DNA of 64,000 nt, from assembly GCA_039029395.1 (NCBI GenBank), contig JBCCGG010000003.1:124001-188000 (forward strand). The letters run 5' to 3'. This document shows positions 1 through 7,211 of this stretch, piece after piece (within the stretch, counting starts at the first letter, position 1; every line of letters begins with the position of its first letter). Origin of the DNA: JBCCGG01 sp039029395 (GTDB lineage: Bacteria; Pseudomonadota; Alphaproteobacteria; Kiloniellales; JAKSDN01). Made by a program: the position numbers and the translations under genes. The notes under the pieces were generated by a model. That model saw only the letters and a list, made by a program, of their open reading frames with translations, searched no databases and was not told where the DNA came from.

Positions 1-2
1 TC

Positions 3-917
3 GACGACGCCTGGGACCGCTTCGACGACATGGCGGCCTACGACAAGTTCACCCGGGCCTGGCTGGCCGAGGCCAAGCGGGTCATGGCCGACGACGCGAC
101 GATCTGGGTGATCGGTAGCTACCACAACATCTTCCGGGTCGGCGCGGCGCTCCAGGACCTGGGCTTCTGGATCCTCAACGACGTGATCTGGCGCAAGTCC
201 AATCCCATGCCGAACTTCCGCGGCCGGCGTTTCACCAACGCCCACGAGACCCTGATCTGGGCCGCCAAGGACAAGGACGCCCGCCAGACCTTCAACTACG
301 GCGCCATGAAGGCGCTCAACGACGACGTCCAGATGCGCAGCGACTGGCTGATCCCAATCTGCACCGGCGCCGAGCGCCTGCGCGACGAGGACGGCAAGAA
401 GGCCCACTCGACCCAGAAGCCCGAGGCGCTTTTGCACCGGGTGATCCTGTCGGCCAGCAATCCGGGCGACCTGGTGCTCGACCCCTTCCTGGGCAGCGGC
501 ACCACGGCGGCGGTCGCCAAGCGCCTGCGCCGGGACTACATCGGCATCGAGCGCGACCTGGGCTACCTTGAGCTGGCCCGCCGGCGCCTGGCGCGAACCC
601 AGCCGGTCGACGACCCGGCGCTGGTCGAGACCCCCTCCAAGCGTAGCGAGCCGCGGGTTCCCTTCGGCTGGCTGGTCGAGCGCGGCCTGCTCGAGCCGGG
701 CACCGTGCTCTATGGCCCGGCCCGGCGATTCAGCGCCCGGGTGCGCGCCGACGGGACCCTGGTGACGTCCGACTTCAAGGGCTCGATCCACCAGGCCGGC
801 GCCCATGTTCAGGGCGCGCCGGCCTGCAATGGCTGGCAGTTCTGGAACTACGACGTGGAAGGCAAGCTGGTGCCGATCGACATGCTGCGCCAGAAGCTGC
901 GTGGCGAACTGTCCTAG
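3..917 (+). CDS. ccrM: CcrM-type adenine-N6 DNA methyltransferase (GANTC), 5' truncated by window
   Basis: The protein methylates adenine in GANTC and helps control the alphaproteobacterial cell cycle. The frame is open from the first bases, so the gene begins before the window; about 304 residues are visible of the roughly 360 usual for CcrM. The N-terminal catalytic DPPY motif is therefore not seen. What is visible is typical of beta-class N6 methyltransferases: WVIGSYHNIFRVG, NPMPNFRGRRFTNAHET, HSTQKPEALL and the SAM-binding DPFLGSGTTAAVAKRL near the middle. The C-terminal part (VPFGWLVERGLL to the end) matches the extra C-terminal DNA-recognition domain that distinguishes CcrM from generic methylases. 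The ATG at 30 is internal, not the start. nadK follows after 19 bp. GANTC sites cluster in two control regions later in this window. Confidence 0.93.
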   Translation, partial: DDAWDRFDDMAAYDKFTRAWLAEAKRVMADDATIWVIGSYHNIFRVGAALQDLGFWILNDVIWRKSNPMPNFRGRRFTNAHETLIWAAKDKDARQTFNYGAMKALNDDVQMRSDWLIPICTGAERLRDEDGKKAHSTQKPEALLHRVILSASNPGDLVLDPFLGSGTTAAVAKRLRRDYIGIERDLGYLELARRRLARTQPVDDPALVETPSKRSEPRVPFGWLVERGLLEPGTVLYGPARRFSARVRADGTLVTSDFKGSIHQAGAHVQGAPACNGWQFWNYDVEGKLVPIDMLRQKLRGELS

Positions 918-936
918 CCGGGCTATAGTCCGGGCC

Positions 937-1719
937 ATGACTGATCCTCCAGCCACCGCCCCACGCTTCGCCCTGGTCGCCGCGGAGACCGAGGAAGCCC
1001 AAGCCGCCAAGGTTGCCCTGGAAACGCGCTACGACACGGTTGTCTTGGAGGAGGCCGAGGTGGTGGTGGCGCTCGGCGGCGACGGCCTGATGCTGGAGAC
1101 CCTGCACGGCTCGATCGCCCGCCAGGTGCCGATCTACGGCATGAACCGAGGCACGGTCGGCTTCCTGATGAACCAGTACCACGAGGACGATCTGCCCGAG
1201 CGCCTGGCCCGTGCCGAGCGCGTCACCCTGCGGCCCCTCAAGATGACCGCCTGCCAGATGGACGGCCGCGAGACCGAAGCGATCGCAATCAACGAGGTGG
1301 CGCTGTTTCGCGAGACCCGCCAGGCGGTCTGGATCCGCATCCTGGTCGACGGTGTCGAGCGCATGCCCGAGCTGATCTGCGACGGCATCCTGCTGTCCAC
1401 CCCGGCCGGCAGCACGGCCTACAACTTCTCGGCCCACGGCCCCATCGTGCCGATCGGCGCGCCCTTGCTGGCGCTCACCCCGATCAGCGCCTTCCGGCCC
1501 CGGCGCTGGCGCGGCGCGCTCTTGCCCGACACGGCGACGGTGGTCTTCGAGGTGCTCGACCCGGTCAAGCGCCCCTGCGGCGCCAACGCCGACTTCACCG
1601 AAGTGCGCGACATCGCCCGGGTCGAGATCTGCGAGGACAAGTCCCGGGTGATCCACCTGCTGTTCGACCCGGAGCATAACCTGGAGCAGCGCATCCTCCA
1701 GGAGCAGTTCCAGCCCTAA
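937..1719 (+). CDS. nadK: NAD kinase
   Basis: ATP-dependent NAD kinase, which makes NADP from NAD in the cytoplasm. The 260-residue product has the family GGDG motif at about residues 47-50, the conserved NE pair at about 119-120, and the glycine-rich segment LLSTPAGSTAYNFSAHG at about 153-169. The length is normal for short bacterial NAD kinases. The ATG at 937 was chosen because homology begins just after it; an open frame continues upstream into ccrM but is not protein-like there. The stop overlaps by 4 bp the stop of the convergent 77-residue gene on the other strand. Confidence 0.95.
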   Translation: MTDPPATAPRFALVAAETEEAQAAKVALETRYDTVVLEEAEVVVALGGDGLMLETLHGSIARQVPIYGMNRGTVGFLMNQYHEDDLPERLARAERVTLRPLKMTACQMDGRETEAIAINEVALFRETRQAVWIRILVDGVERMPELICDGILLSTPAGSTAYNFSAHGPIVPIGAPLLALTPISAFRPRRWRGALLPDTATVVFEVLDPVKRPCGANADFTEVRDIARVEICEDKSRVIHLLFDPEHNLEQRILQEQFQP

Positions 1720-1949
1720 GCGTCGGCGCGCGCCAGGAGCTCGAGGTCTTCCTCCGGCTCCTCGAAATGGATCAGACCGTAGGTCGGGAAGTCGATCATC
1801 ACGCCTCTGCCCAAGTAGCCCCACTGGCGTTCGGAATGTTCGCCGCCGTACTCGCCGCGATCGATCGAGCAGACCACGACGCCGCCCTCGTCCCGACCTA
1901 GCTTGACCCGGTCGCCGAGCCGCACTTCCTGTCCGTTAGGGTAGTTCAT
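1716..1949 (-). CDS. Small acidic hypothetical protein (77 aa), third gene of ankyrin operon
   Basis: I do not recognise a named family. The 77-residue soluble protein begins MNYPNGQEVRLGDRVKLG, resembling small SH3-like beta-barrel proteins that bind or shield a partner (GDRVxLGxDEGGVVVCSID), and ends in an acidic tail. The ATG at 1949 overlaps the stop of the upstream membrane-protein gene as ATGA, which fixes the start and implies translational coupling. A decayed second copy lies about 1.5 kb away at 3340-3436, so this gene has been duplicated locally. With an ankyrin protein in the same operon, an immunity-type role is possible but unproven. Confidence 0.7.
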   Translation of the reverse strand: MNYPNGQEVRLGDRVKLGRDEGGVVVCSIDRGEYGGEHSERQWGYLGRGVMIDFPTYGLIHFEEPEEDLELLARADA

Positions 1950-2785
1950 TCTCGATCGCTGTTGAGTGATGAAGTGTCGTTTATCCATTCTCGGTGCCTC
2001 AAAGCAACTGCTCCGAACTTTGCAAAAACCCACGGGAGAATCACGCACCATTGAAGAAGACCACTAATGTACATTTCCGTCCAAGTGACCGTAGCCTCTA
2101 CCATCGGGCCCAGCTCATGAAAGGACACACCAAACAAAGCATAGACTTCCTGAAACATCGACCTTGCGAACATGTAGGATGGAAGGGTCAGAAAGAACAT
2201 CAACATTCCCTGTGAATCTCCGGGCGGTGGATAAATCTCTACGGCCGGAGCCGTCCAAACCTCCTCTAGCCAGGATCCCAGAATCACCAGGGACACGCCT
2301 GTCCAAGCCACTTTCCCGGGATGGCGGCACGCCAAGGCGGCGAGACGCTTCGGCAAGCTTGCGCGTGGCGCTGCTTTTTCTTGCCGCCCCCGTCGGCCAA
2401 TGAGGCGCACCGCCGCGCGGGTCTTCCTAAACAAGTATGGAAGAATCACGCACCATTGCAGATAGCCGCACAGGTACATCTCGATCCATAGAACCAAGAC
2501 CTGTGCGGTTGGACCTAGTTCGTGAGGTAGAAAACCAAACAGAGCGTAGAACTGGAGAATGCTGATCCGTGCGATGAAGTAGGATGGGAAGGATAGCACG
2601 CACATCAACCAACTCAGCAGATGTCCTTCGGGCGGATAGCTATCGTTGACTGAAGCTGTCCAAACCACCCCAAGCCAGATGCCCAAGAATGCCAGCGACA
2701 AGCCGGTCCAGATCACTTTGGCAGGATGACGGCGCGCCAGGGCGGCCAGCCACTTCGGGACACTCTTGCGTGGCTTTGAATCCAC
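1946..2785 (-). CDS. Internally duplicated multi-pass membrane protein
   Basis: This is a 279-residue hydrophobic protein made of two tandem copies of one unit. Residues about 8-127 align without large gaps to residues about 143-263 (offset 135), roughly half of the positions being identical. Shared blocks include RHPxKVxWTGxSL, YALFG, HELGP, EMY and LQWCVILP. Each unit has about three hydrophobic segments, so six membrane spans are likely. The units are joined by a basic linker (RRGRQEKAAPRAS). The start is 2 bp after the stop of the ankyrin gene, and the stop overlaps the next gene by 4 bp. I do not recognise a family with known function. The gene lies in the lower-GC part of the window, consistent with acquisition. 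Confidence 0.75.
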   Translation of the reverse strand: MDSKPRKSVPKWLAALARRHPAKVIWTGLSLAFLGIWLGVVWTASVNDSYPPEGHLLSWLMCVLSFPSYFIARISILQFYALFGFLPHELGPTAQVLVLWIEMYLCGYLQWCVILPYLFRKTRAAVRLIGRRGRQEKAAPRASLPKRLAALACRHPGKVAWTGVSLVILGSWLEEVWTAPAVEIYPPPGDSQGMLMFFLTLPSYMFARSMFQEVYALFGVSFHELGPMVEATVTWTEMYISGLLQWCVILPWVFAKFGAVALRHREWINDTSSLNSDRE

Positions 2786-2787
2786 CC

Positions 2788-3192
2788 CTACGCCTTTCGG
2801 GCCTTATCGGTCCACGCATCGATCGCCGCGACGACATCCGCCTTGCCACCCCGAAGTGCTGTTTCCCGTGGTATGTCGCCGAATTCATTTAGTAGATCCG
2901 TGGATGCCCCAGCTCGAAGCAGGCGGGTCACCGCCTCGGCATGACCTTGGCCGGCCGCCCCGTGCAGGGGCGTGCAGCCCAATTCGCATCGGGCGTTGTG
3001 GTCGGCGCCGGCGGCTAGAAGGGCATCGATCTCCTCCAGGTCGCCGCGAACAGCTGCCACCTCGAGCGGGGTGTTGCCAAAGAGCCCCACTTGATTCACA
3101 TCCGTGAAGCGCATCTCGAGAAAGTCAGGAAGATCTTCATCCTCATAGCGTCGGAGGACGTCCTGAGCGGTAAGTGCTTCTTTCCCAGCCAT
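2788..3192 (-). CDS. Ankyrin-repeat protein, first gene of three-gene operon
   Basis: A 134-residue soluble protein dominated by ankyrin repeats. Successive helix-turn-helix units carry the hallmark words NTPLEVAAVRGDLEEIDALLAAGAD, CTPLHGAAGQGH, AVTRLLRAGAS and the last IPRETALRGGKADVVAAID. Such small ankyrin proteins usually work by binding another protein; some act as immunity proteins next to toxins. No toxin is visible here. GAGGGAGGAG stands directly before the ATG. It is followed after 2 bp by the duplicated membrane protein, so the three minus-strand genes are almost certainly one transcript. Confidence 0.8.
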   Translation of the reverse strand: MAGKEALTAQDVLRRYEDEDLPDFLEMRFTDVNQVGLFGNTPLEVAAVRGDLEEIDALLAAGADHNARCELGCTPLHGAAGQGHAEAVTRLLRAGASTDLLNEFGDIPRETALRGGKADVVAAIDAWTDKARKA

Positions 3193-3656
3193 CTCCTCCC
3201 TCTACGAATCGCGTCATCATCACTATTCATTATGAGATGACAACGTTAAGGGGAAGTTTGGGCAAAAATCCAGCAACACCGTGACGGCCCGGTCTTGGTT
3301 CGAACATCCCCGTTGGAGCCCCTTTGTGTGTTCGCCGTCTCAACCTCCGCGATCGTTCGAGCAGACCACGCCATCGCCGTCGTCTTTGCCTAGATTGACC
3401 TTGTCGCTAGACCACACGCCTTGGCCGTCTTCGATACCTCATGCTTCACCTGCCTTTGCGCTGTAACCTTTCGCGTGCCCTCTTGCATCCAAATCCCGCG
3501 CGCCCTGCGTACGCATTGGTAAGCGCTCCGCCACACGACCGCGGCAGGACCGGGATGAGCCTTTCCAGCGACTTCGGCGACATGAGACAAAATGCCCCCG
3601 CCCGGGGCAAAACGCGCTATGGTGCGGCCGCCCTTAGGAAACCAGGAACCCCGCCC
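3193..3656. other. Intergenic region with decayed gene copy
   Basis: 464 bp between the divergent ankyrin and sigma-factor genes. Its first 60 bp are relatively AT-rich and should hold the ankyrin operon promoter. The middle holds the pseudogene described at 3340-3436. The end should hold the sigma-factor promoter, but I see no unambiguous ECF-type promoter in it. Confidence 0.5.
3340..3436 (-). pseudogene. Decayed copy of the 77-aa gene at 1716-1949
   Basis: Reading the minus strand between an in-frame TGA at about 3436 and a TGA at 3340-3342 gives KVNLGKDDGDGVVCSNDRG. It aligns with RVKLGRDEGGVVVCSIDRG in the intact gene, 12 of 19 residues identical. DNA similarity continues upstream to the position of the intact start codon but in a shifted frame, and the C-terminal half is missing. 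The copy is therefore truncated and frameshifted, most simply a relic of a local duplication. Confidence 0.65.
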
Positions 3657-4223
3657 ATGGCCGAGAGCGCCACGCTGGCCGACATCGACCCCCTCGGCAA
3701 GCTGCTGGCCGAGGCCGCCCTGGGCGACCGCCAGGCCTTCGCCCGGATCTATCAGCTCTCGGCCAACCGCCTGCTGCCGATCGCGCTCAGGATCGTCGGC
3801 CGGCGCGAGGCGGCCGAGGACGTACTGCAGGAGGCCTATCTGGCGATCTGGCGCCGCGCCGCCCAGTACAGCCCGGAGCGCGGCCAGCCGCTGGCCTGGA
3901 TGTCGGTCATCGTGCGCCACCGGGCGATCGACTATTTGCGGCGCCACGCCAAGGGCCCGCACAGCCCCCTGGAGTGGAACGAGGCGACCGAGGCCGAGGC
4001 CGGCCCCCTGCTCGGCGCCGAGGCCCTGCCCGAGCACCTGAGCGCGAGCGTGCGGGCCTGCTTGGGCCGTCTCAAGACCGAGCAACAGAAGGCCATTTGC
4101 CTGGCGTTCTACTACGGCATGACCCACGAGGAGCTGGCGCTTCAGCTGGCGGCGCCACTCGGCACCGTCAAGAGCTGGGTGCGCCGGGGCTTGCTGCAGA
4201 TGAAGGAGTGTCTGGAGCCATGA
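3657..4223 (+). CDS. ECF-type RNA polymerase sigma factor
   Basis: Alternative sigma factor of 188 residues. Region 2 (about residues 24-70) contains the core-binding helix with AAEDVLQEAYLAIWRRA and continues into RAIDYLRRHA. Region 4 (about residues 130-185) has LKTEQQKAICLAFYYGMTHE and the DNA-binding helix APLGTVKSWVRRGLLQMK. The ATG at 3657 is preceded by AGGAA and AGGAAC at suitable spacing; the longer open frame upstream lacks sigma homology. The stop overlaps the start of the anti-sigma gene as ATGA. This pairing with a cupin anti-sigma factor resembles the RpoE/ChrR oxidative-stress (singlet oxygen) modules, so a similar stimulus is a reasonable inference. Confidence 0.92.
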   Translation: MAESATLADIDPLGKLLAEAALGDRQAFARIYQLSANRLLPIALRIVGRREAAEDVLQEAYLAIWRRAAQYSPERGQPLAWMSVIVRHRAIDYLRRHAKGPHSPLEWNEATEAEAGPLLGAEALPEHLSASVRACLGRLKTEQQKAICLAFYYGMTHEELALQLAAPLGTVKSWVRRGLLQMKECLEP

Positions 4224-4768
4224 CCCAAGACGACCTGGAGCTTTTGGCCGCCGAGTACGTGCTCGGCACCCTGGACGCGGAGAGACGCCGCGAGGTCGCC
4301 GCCGAGCTGGAGCGCAACAGCGACCTGCGCGACCGGGTCGCCCACTGGGAGCGCCGGCTGGAGACCCTGGAGGACCGCAGCGCGGCGATCACCCCCTCGG
4401 CCGGCCTGTGGAGCAAGATCGACCAGGCGCTCAACAATGAAACCCAAGTGTCGCGCATGATCACCCTGCGCGCCGACGAGGGCCCCTGGCAGGAGATCTC
4501 CGAGGGCATCGAGAAGAAACTACTGAACCAGGACCCCGCCGCCGGGGTCGAATCCTACCTGCTGCGATTGGCGCCGGGCACCCGGGCGCCGTCCCACAGC
4601 CACACCGTGACCGAGGAATGCCTGATGCTGGAAGGCGATTTCTCGATCGGCGAACTCAAGCTCGGGCCCGGCGACTACCACGCAGCACCGCCCGGCCTCG
4701 ACCACCCCGAGGTCTCCACCGAAGCCGGCTGCCTGCTCTACATCCGCGGCGAGATCCGCGCGGCGTAA
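4220..4768 (+). CDS. Anti-sigma factor with C-terminal ChrR-like cupin domain
   Basis: Expected to hold the sigma factor encoded just upstream inactive until a signal arrives. It has 182 residues. Residues 1-75 form a sigma-binding domain of the RskA type (LLAAEYVLGTLDAERRREV, then HWERRLETL and LWSKID). Residues about 84-180 form a ChrR-like cupin with metal ligands H126, H128, E132 and H162 (SHSHTVTEE, DHPEV). The N-terminal part lacks the His-x3-Cys-x2-Cys zinc site of classical ChrR, so this is a mosaic of two anti-sigma types. Start and coupling are fixed by the 4-bp ATGA overlap. Confidence 0.88.
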   Translation: MTQDDLELLAAEYVLGTLDAERRREVAAELERNSDLRDRVAHWERRLETLEDRSAAITPSAGLWSKIDQALNNETQVSRMITLRADEGPWQEISEGIEKKLLNQDPAAGVESYLLRLAPGTRAPSHSHTVTEECLMLEGDFSIGELKLGPGDYHAAPPGLDHPEVSTEAGCLLYIRGEIRAA

Positions 4769-4907
4769 GGGCGGCTCAGCGGCAACTGCCGTGGGGGAGG
4801 ACGCCGATTGGGATTGGCCGGCCGAACATTTCCTCGCAAAATCAAGGACTTGTCACGAACTGACCATTCTTGCAGAGATAACCATTTGATTTAATTGGTG
4901 TTTCTTC

Positions 4908-4933
4908 AAAAAACGGAGGGATGTATACCCTCC
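4908..4933 (-). terminator. Intrinsic terminator, minus strand
   Basis: Read on the minus strand: GGAGGG, 7-nt loop, CCCTCC, then GTTTTTTG. The stem is short but perfect, and a run of six T follows. It lies about 100 bp beyond the DUF1127 terminator, so it serves either read-through or a separate short transcript. Confidence 0.5.
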
Positions 4934-5026
4934 CCGATTCATTTTGGCTGGAACGACCCCATGCAACGGCGGGATCTGCGCCTGAAATCGACGATCCATA
5001 GCCGCGCGGATCGCACCTTAAACCCT

Positions 5027-5069
5027 TGAAAAAGAACGGGGCCGGCGCCTTGGTGGCGGCCGGCCCCGT
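5027..5069 (-). terminator. Intrinsic terminator of DUF1127 gene
   Basis: Read on the minus strand, a perfect 10-bp stem CGGGGCCGGC/GCCGGCCCCG with a 12-nt loop is followed by TTCTTTTTC. It lies 44 bp after the stop codon of the gene at 5113-5346, so it terminates that gene. Confidence 0.85.
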
Positions 5070-5112
5070 GCCGCGGCGTTGAGGGGCAAACGCGGCGGTT
5101 TTGGCGGGTCGC

Positions 5113-5346
5113 TTAGGCCCGCCAGAAGGGTTTGGCGGATTCCCGGTCGGCGTCGACCCGGGTCAGGCCCATGTCCTTCAGCATGTAATCGGGAAGCTCT
5201 TGCAGGTGGGCCCGGTCGCTGGAGCGGGCCTGCCAGTCCATGAGCGTGCGGCCGATGCCGGCAGCGACCGAGACCAGGAGCTGAGCGAAACCCTTGAAGA
5301 CCGGCCGGGCGGTTTGGGTGGTGGGCGTGTAGTGGATGCTCGACAT
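5113..5346 (-). CDS. DUF1127 (YjiS-like) small protein
   Basis: A 77-residue protein whose C-terminal half has the DUF1127 signature: DRAHLQELPDYMLKDMGLTR, an amphipathic basic helix-turn-helix found in many small alphaproteobacterial proteins. Some DUF1127 proteins take part in phosphate and carbon metabolism or in RNA turnover; the role of this one is unknown. The ribosome site AAGGAG lies 8 bp before the ATG. It is transcribed divergently from a GcvA-type LysR gene. The same arrangement recurs at 16.1-17.7 kb. Confidence 0.85.
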   Translation of the reverse strand: MSSIHYTPTTQTARPVFKGFAQLLVSVAAGIGRTLMDWQARSSDRAHLQELPDYMLKDMGLTRVDADRESAKPFWRA

Positions 5347-5515
5347 ATCAATTCTCCTTATCCGAGTCTTGCGCGGCGAGGGGCTCCGTCGCGGGCCCGC
5401 CCCATGATCTGGGGCCGACCCCCGCCCGACACGCTCCGAATCTTGCCGTGCCGAAAGAAATTAGCGGTGAGAAGCGTTTTTGCCTGGACAGTTAGATAGC
5501 CCGCCTTGTGGCCTT

Positions 5516-5554
5516 CAACAAACGATGATATTTCATGGAACGCATCAAAATTTC
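5516..5554 (+). promoter_or_regulatory. Upstream block conserved with second LysR gene
   Basis: CAACAAACGA (5516-5525) and AAAATTTC (5547-5554) stand 51 and 20 bp before the LysR start. The same two words stand 52 and 19 bp before the paralogous LysR gene at 16729. Conservation at equal distance suggests a shared promoter or autoregulatory LysR site. Confidence 0.5.
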
Positions 5555-5566
5555 TAATCTGAAGAT

Positions 5567-6511
5567 ATGACCCGATACCTTCCTCCCCTAAACGCCCTGC
5601 GCGCCTTCGAGGCGGCCGCGCGCCACCTCTCCTTCACCAAGGGGGCCGAGGAGCTCAACGTCACTCAGGCGGCGATCAGCCATCAGGTGAAAGCGCTCGA
5701 GGAAGCCCTCGGCCTGGCCCTGTTCCGGCGCTACAACCGTCGCCTGGCGCTGACCGAGGCGGGCCAAGCCTATCTGCCGCCCTTGCGCGAGGCGCTCGAT
5801 TCCATCGCCGCGGCGACCACCCGACTGCGCCAGCTGGAATCGAGCGGCAGCCTGACGGTCAGCGTGCTGCCCTCTTTCGCCGCCAAATGGCTATTGCCAC
5901 GCCTGTCGGTCTTCCGTGCCCGCCATCCGGAGATCGACGTGCTGGTCCAGGCCTCCAACCACCTGAGCGACTTCCGCCACGACGGGGTCGACGTGGCAAT
6001 TCGCTACGGCTATGGCGACTATCCGGGTCACGAGACTCACTTCCTCATGGGCGACGTGATCTTTCCCGTCTGCAGCCCACAGCTGGCGACAGCAGATCCA
6101 CCGCTCACCGGACCGCAAGATCTCGCCGCCTGCACCCTGCTGCACGACACCCAGTCGGAGGCCACGGTCACCTGGGCGCGCTGGCTGGCCGCGGCCGGCG
6201 TGAGCGGCATCGACACTGCTCGCGGGCCGGGCTTCACCGACTCCAGCCTCATGCTCCAGGCCGCGATCGACGGCCAAGGGGTGGCGCTCGGCCGGCGCGC
6301 CCTGGTCGGCAACGACCTGGAGGCCGGCCGCCTGATTGTGCCCTTCGGCCCGCGCCTGCGCTCCAACCTGCGCTACTTCGTGGTGACCCCGGCGGGCGGC
6401 GGCGATCGCCCCAAGATCGCCGCTTTCCGGGACTGGCTCCTGGCCGAGACCGAGGTGGAGCGCAGGAAGGAGATCGCAGAGGTCGAGGGCGATGAAGACG
6501 TGCAGGGTTAG
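5567..6511 (+). CDS. LysR-family regulator, GcvA-like
   Basis: A DNA-binding regulator of 314 residues. The N-terminal winged helix-turn-helix (about 7-66) starts with the GcvA hallmark LPPLNALRAFEAAARHLSF and contains TQAAISHQVKALEE. The effector domain (about 93-300) begins LTVSVLPSFAAKWLLPRL, also typical of the GcvA/AmpR branch. GcvA in E. coli controls glycine cleavage, but many alphaproteobacterial paralogs control other genes, so no target is assigned. It is a close paralog of the protein encoded at 16729-17664, and both face a DUF1127 gene across the promoter region, the likely target. Confidence 0.9.
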   Translation: MTRYLPPLNALRAFEAAARHLSFTKGAEELNVTQAAISHQVKALEEALGLALFRRYNRRLALTEAGQAYLPPLREALDSIAAATTRLRQLESSGSLTVSVLPSFAAKWLLPRLSVFRARHPEIDVLVQASNHLSDFRHDGVDVAIRYGYGDYPGHETHFLMGDVIFPVCSPQLATADPPLTGPQDLAACTLLHDTQSEATVTWARWLAAAGVSGIDTARGPGFTDSSLMLQAAIDGQGVALGRRALVGNDLEAGRLIVPFGPRLRSNLRYFVVTPAGGGDRPKIAAFRDWLLAETEVERRKEIAEVEGDEDVQG

Positions 6512-6576
6512 GGGCGGGCCATAGGGAAAAGCCCCTCTGGCCACCGGCCGCCGGCTCTGCCATCTTCGCCGCCGTC

Positions 6577-7194
6577 ATGGCAAGCAAGCTCACCACCGTG
6601 GTGTTCGATCTGGGCGGGGTCCTGATCGATTGGGACCCGCGTCACCTCTACCGCCGCCTGTTCGACGACGCGGCGGCCATGGAGCACTTCCTGGCGACGG
6701 TCTGCACCCGGGCCTGGATCGAGGCCCAGGACGAAGGCCTGCCAGCCGCCACCGCCGCCGCCGAGCTGATCGCCCGCCACCCGGAGTGGCGCGACGAGAT
6801 CGAGGCCTATCACGCCCATTGGCCGGAGACCATGAAGCAAGAGATCGAAGGCAGCGTCGCGATCCTGGAGGAGCTGGCGGCAAGAGGCACGGCGCTCTAC
6901 GTGGTCTCCAACTTCTCGGCCGACACCTTTCCCCACGCCGAGCAACGCTTTTCCTTCCTGCGCCATTTCCAGGGCCTGGTGATATCGGGCCGGGAGAAGG
7001 TCAAGAAGCCCGACCCGCGGATCTTCCAGATTCTGCTGGAGCGCCACGGGATCACAGCCGAAGACGCGATCTTCATCGACGACGTGGCGGTCAACGTGGC
7101 GGCGGCCGAGGCGAGCGGCCTGCGCGGCCACCACTTTACCGGGCCGTCCGTCCTGCGGGCGCGCTTGGCGGCTGACGGATTGCTGGAGCGCTAA
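6577..7194 (+). CDS. HAD-superfamily hydrolase
   Basis: A predicted phosphatase of 205 residues. The four HAD motifs are present: VVFDLGGVLIDW with nucleophile D11, VVSNFS with S111, the lysine of EKVKKPDP at about 143-144, and IFIDDVAVNV with D168 and D169. The first motif is DxG rather than DxD, as in the YihX (glucose-1-phosphate phosphatase) and haloacid dehalogenase branches. The residues between motif I and II form the usual helical cap. The membrane-protein gene follows directly, so the two may share a transcript. The substrate cannot be told from sequence. Confidence 0.85.
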   Translation: MASKLTTVVFDLGGVLIDWDPRHLYRRLFDDAAAMEHFLATVCTRAWIEAQDEGLPAATAAAELIARHPEWRDEIEAYHAHWPETMKQEIEGSVAILEELAARGTALYVVSNFSADTFPHAEQRFSFLRHFQGLVISGREKVKKPDPRIFQILLERHGITAEDAIFIDDVAVNVAAAEASGLRGHHFTGPSVLRARLAADGLLER

Positions 7195-7211
7195 GCGACT
7201 TGAGCGGCCCC

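Larger units (their letters stand above)
4769..5112. other. Intergenic region with two minus-strand terminators
   Basis: 344 bp between the anti-sigma gene and the convergent DUF1127 gene. It contains no convincing coding frame. Two intrinsic-terminator shapes, both with U-tracts on the minus strand, lie at 4908-4933 and 5027-5069. No clear plus-strand terminator for the sigma operon is seen. Confidence 0.5.
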
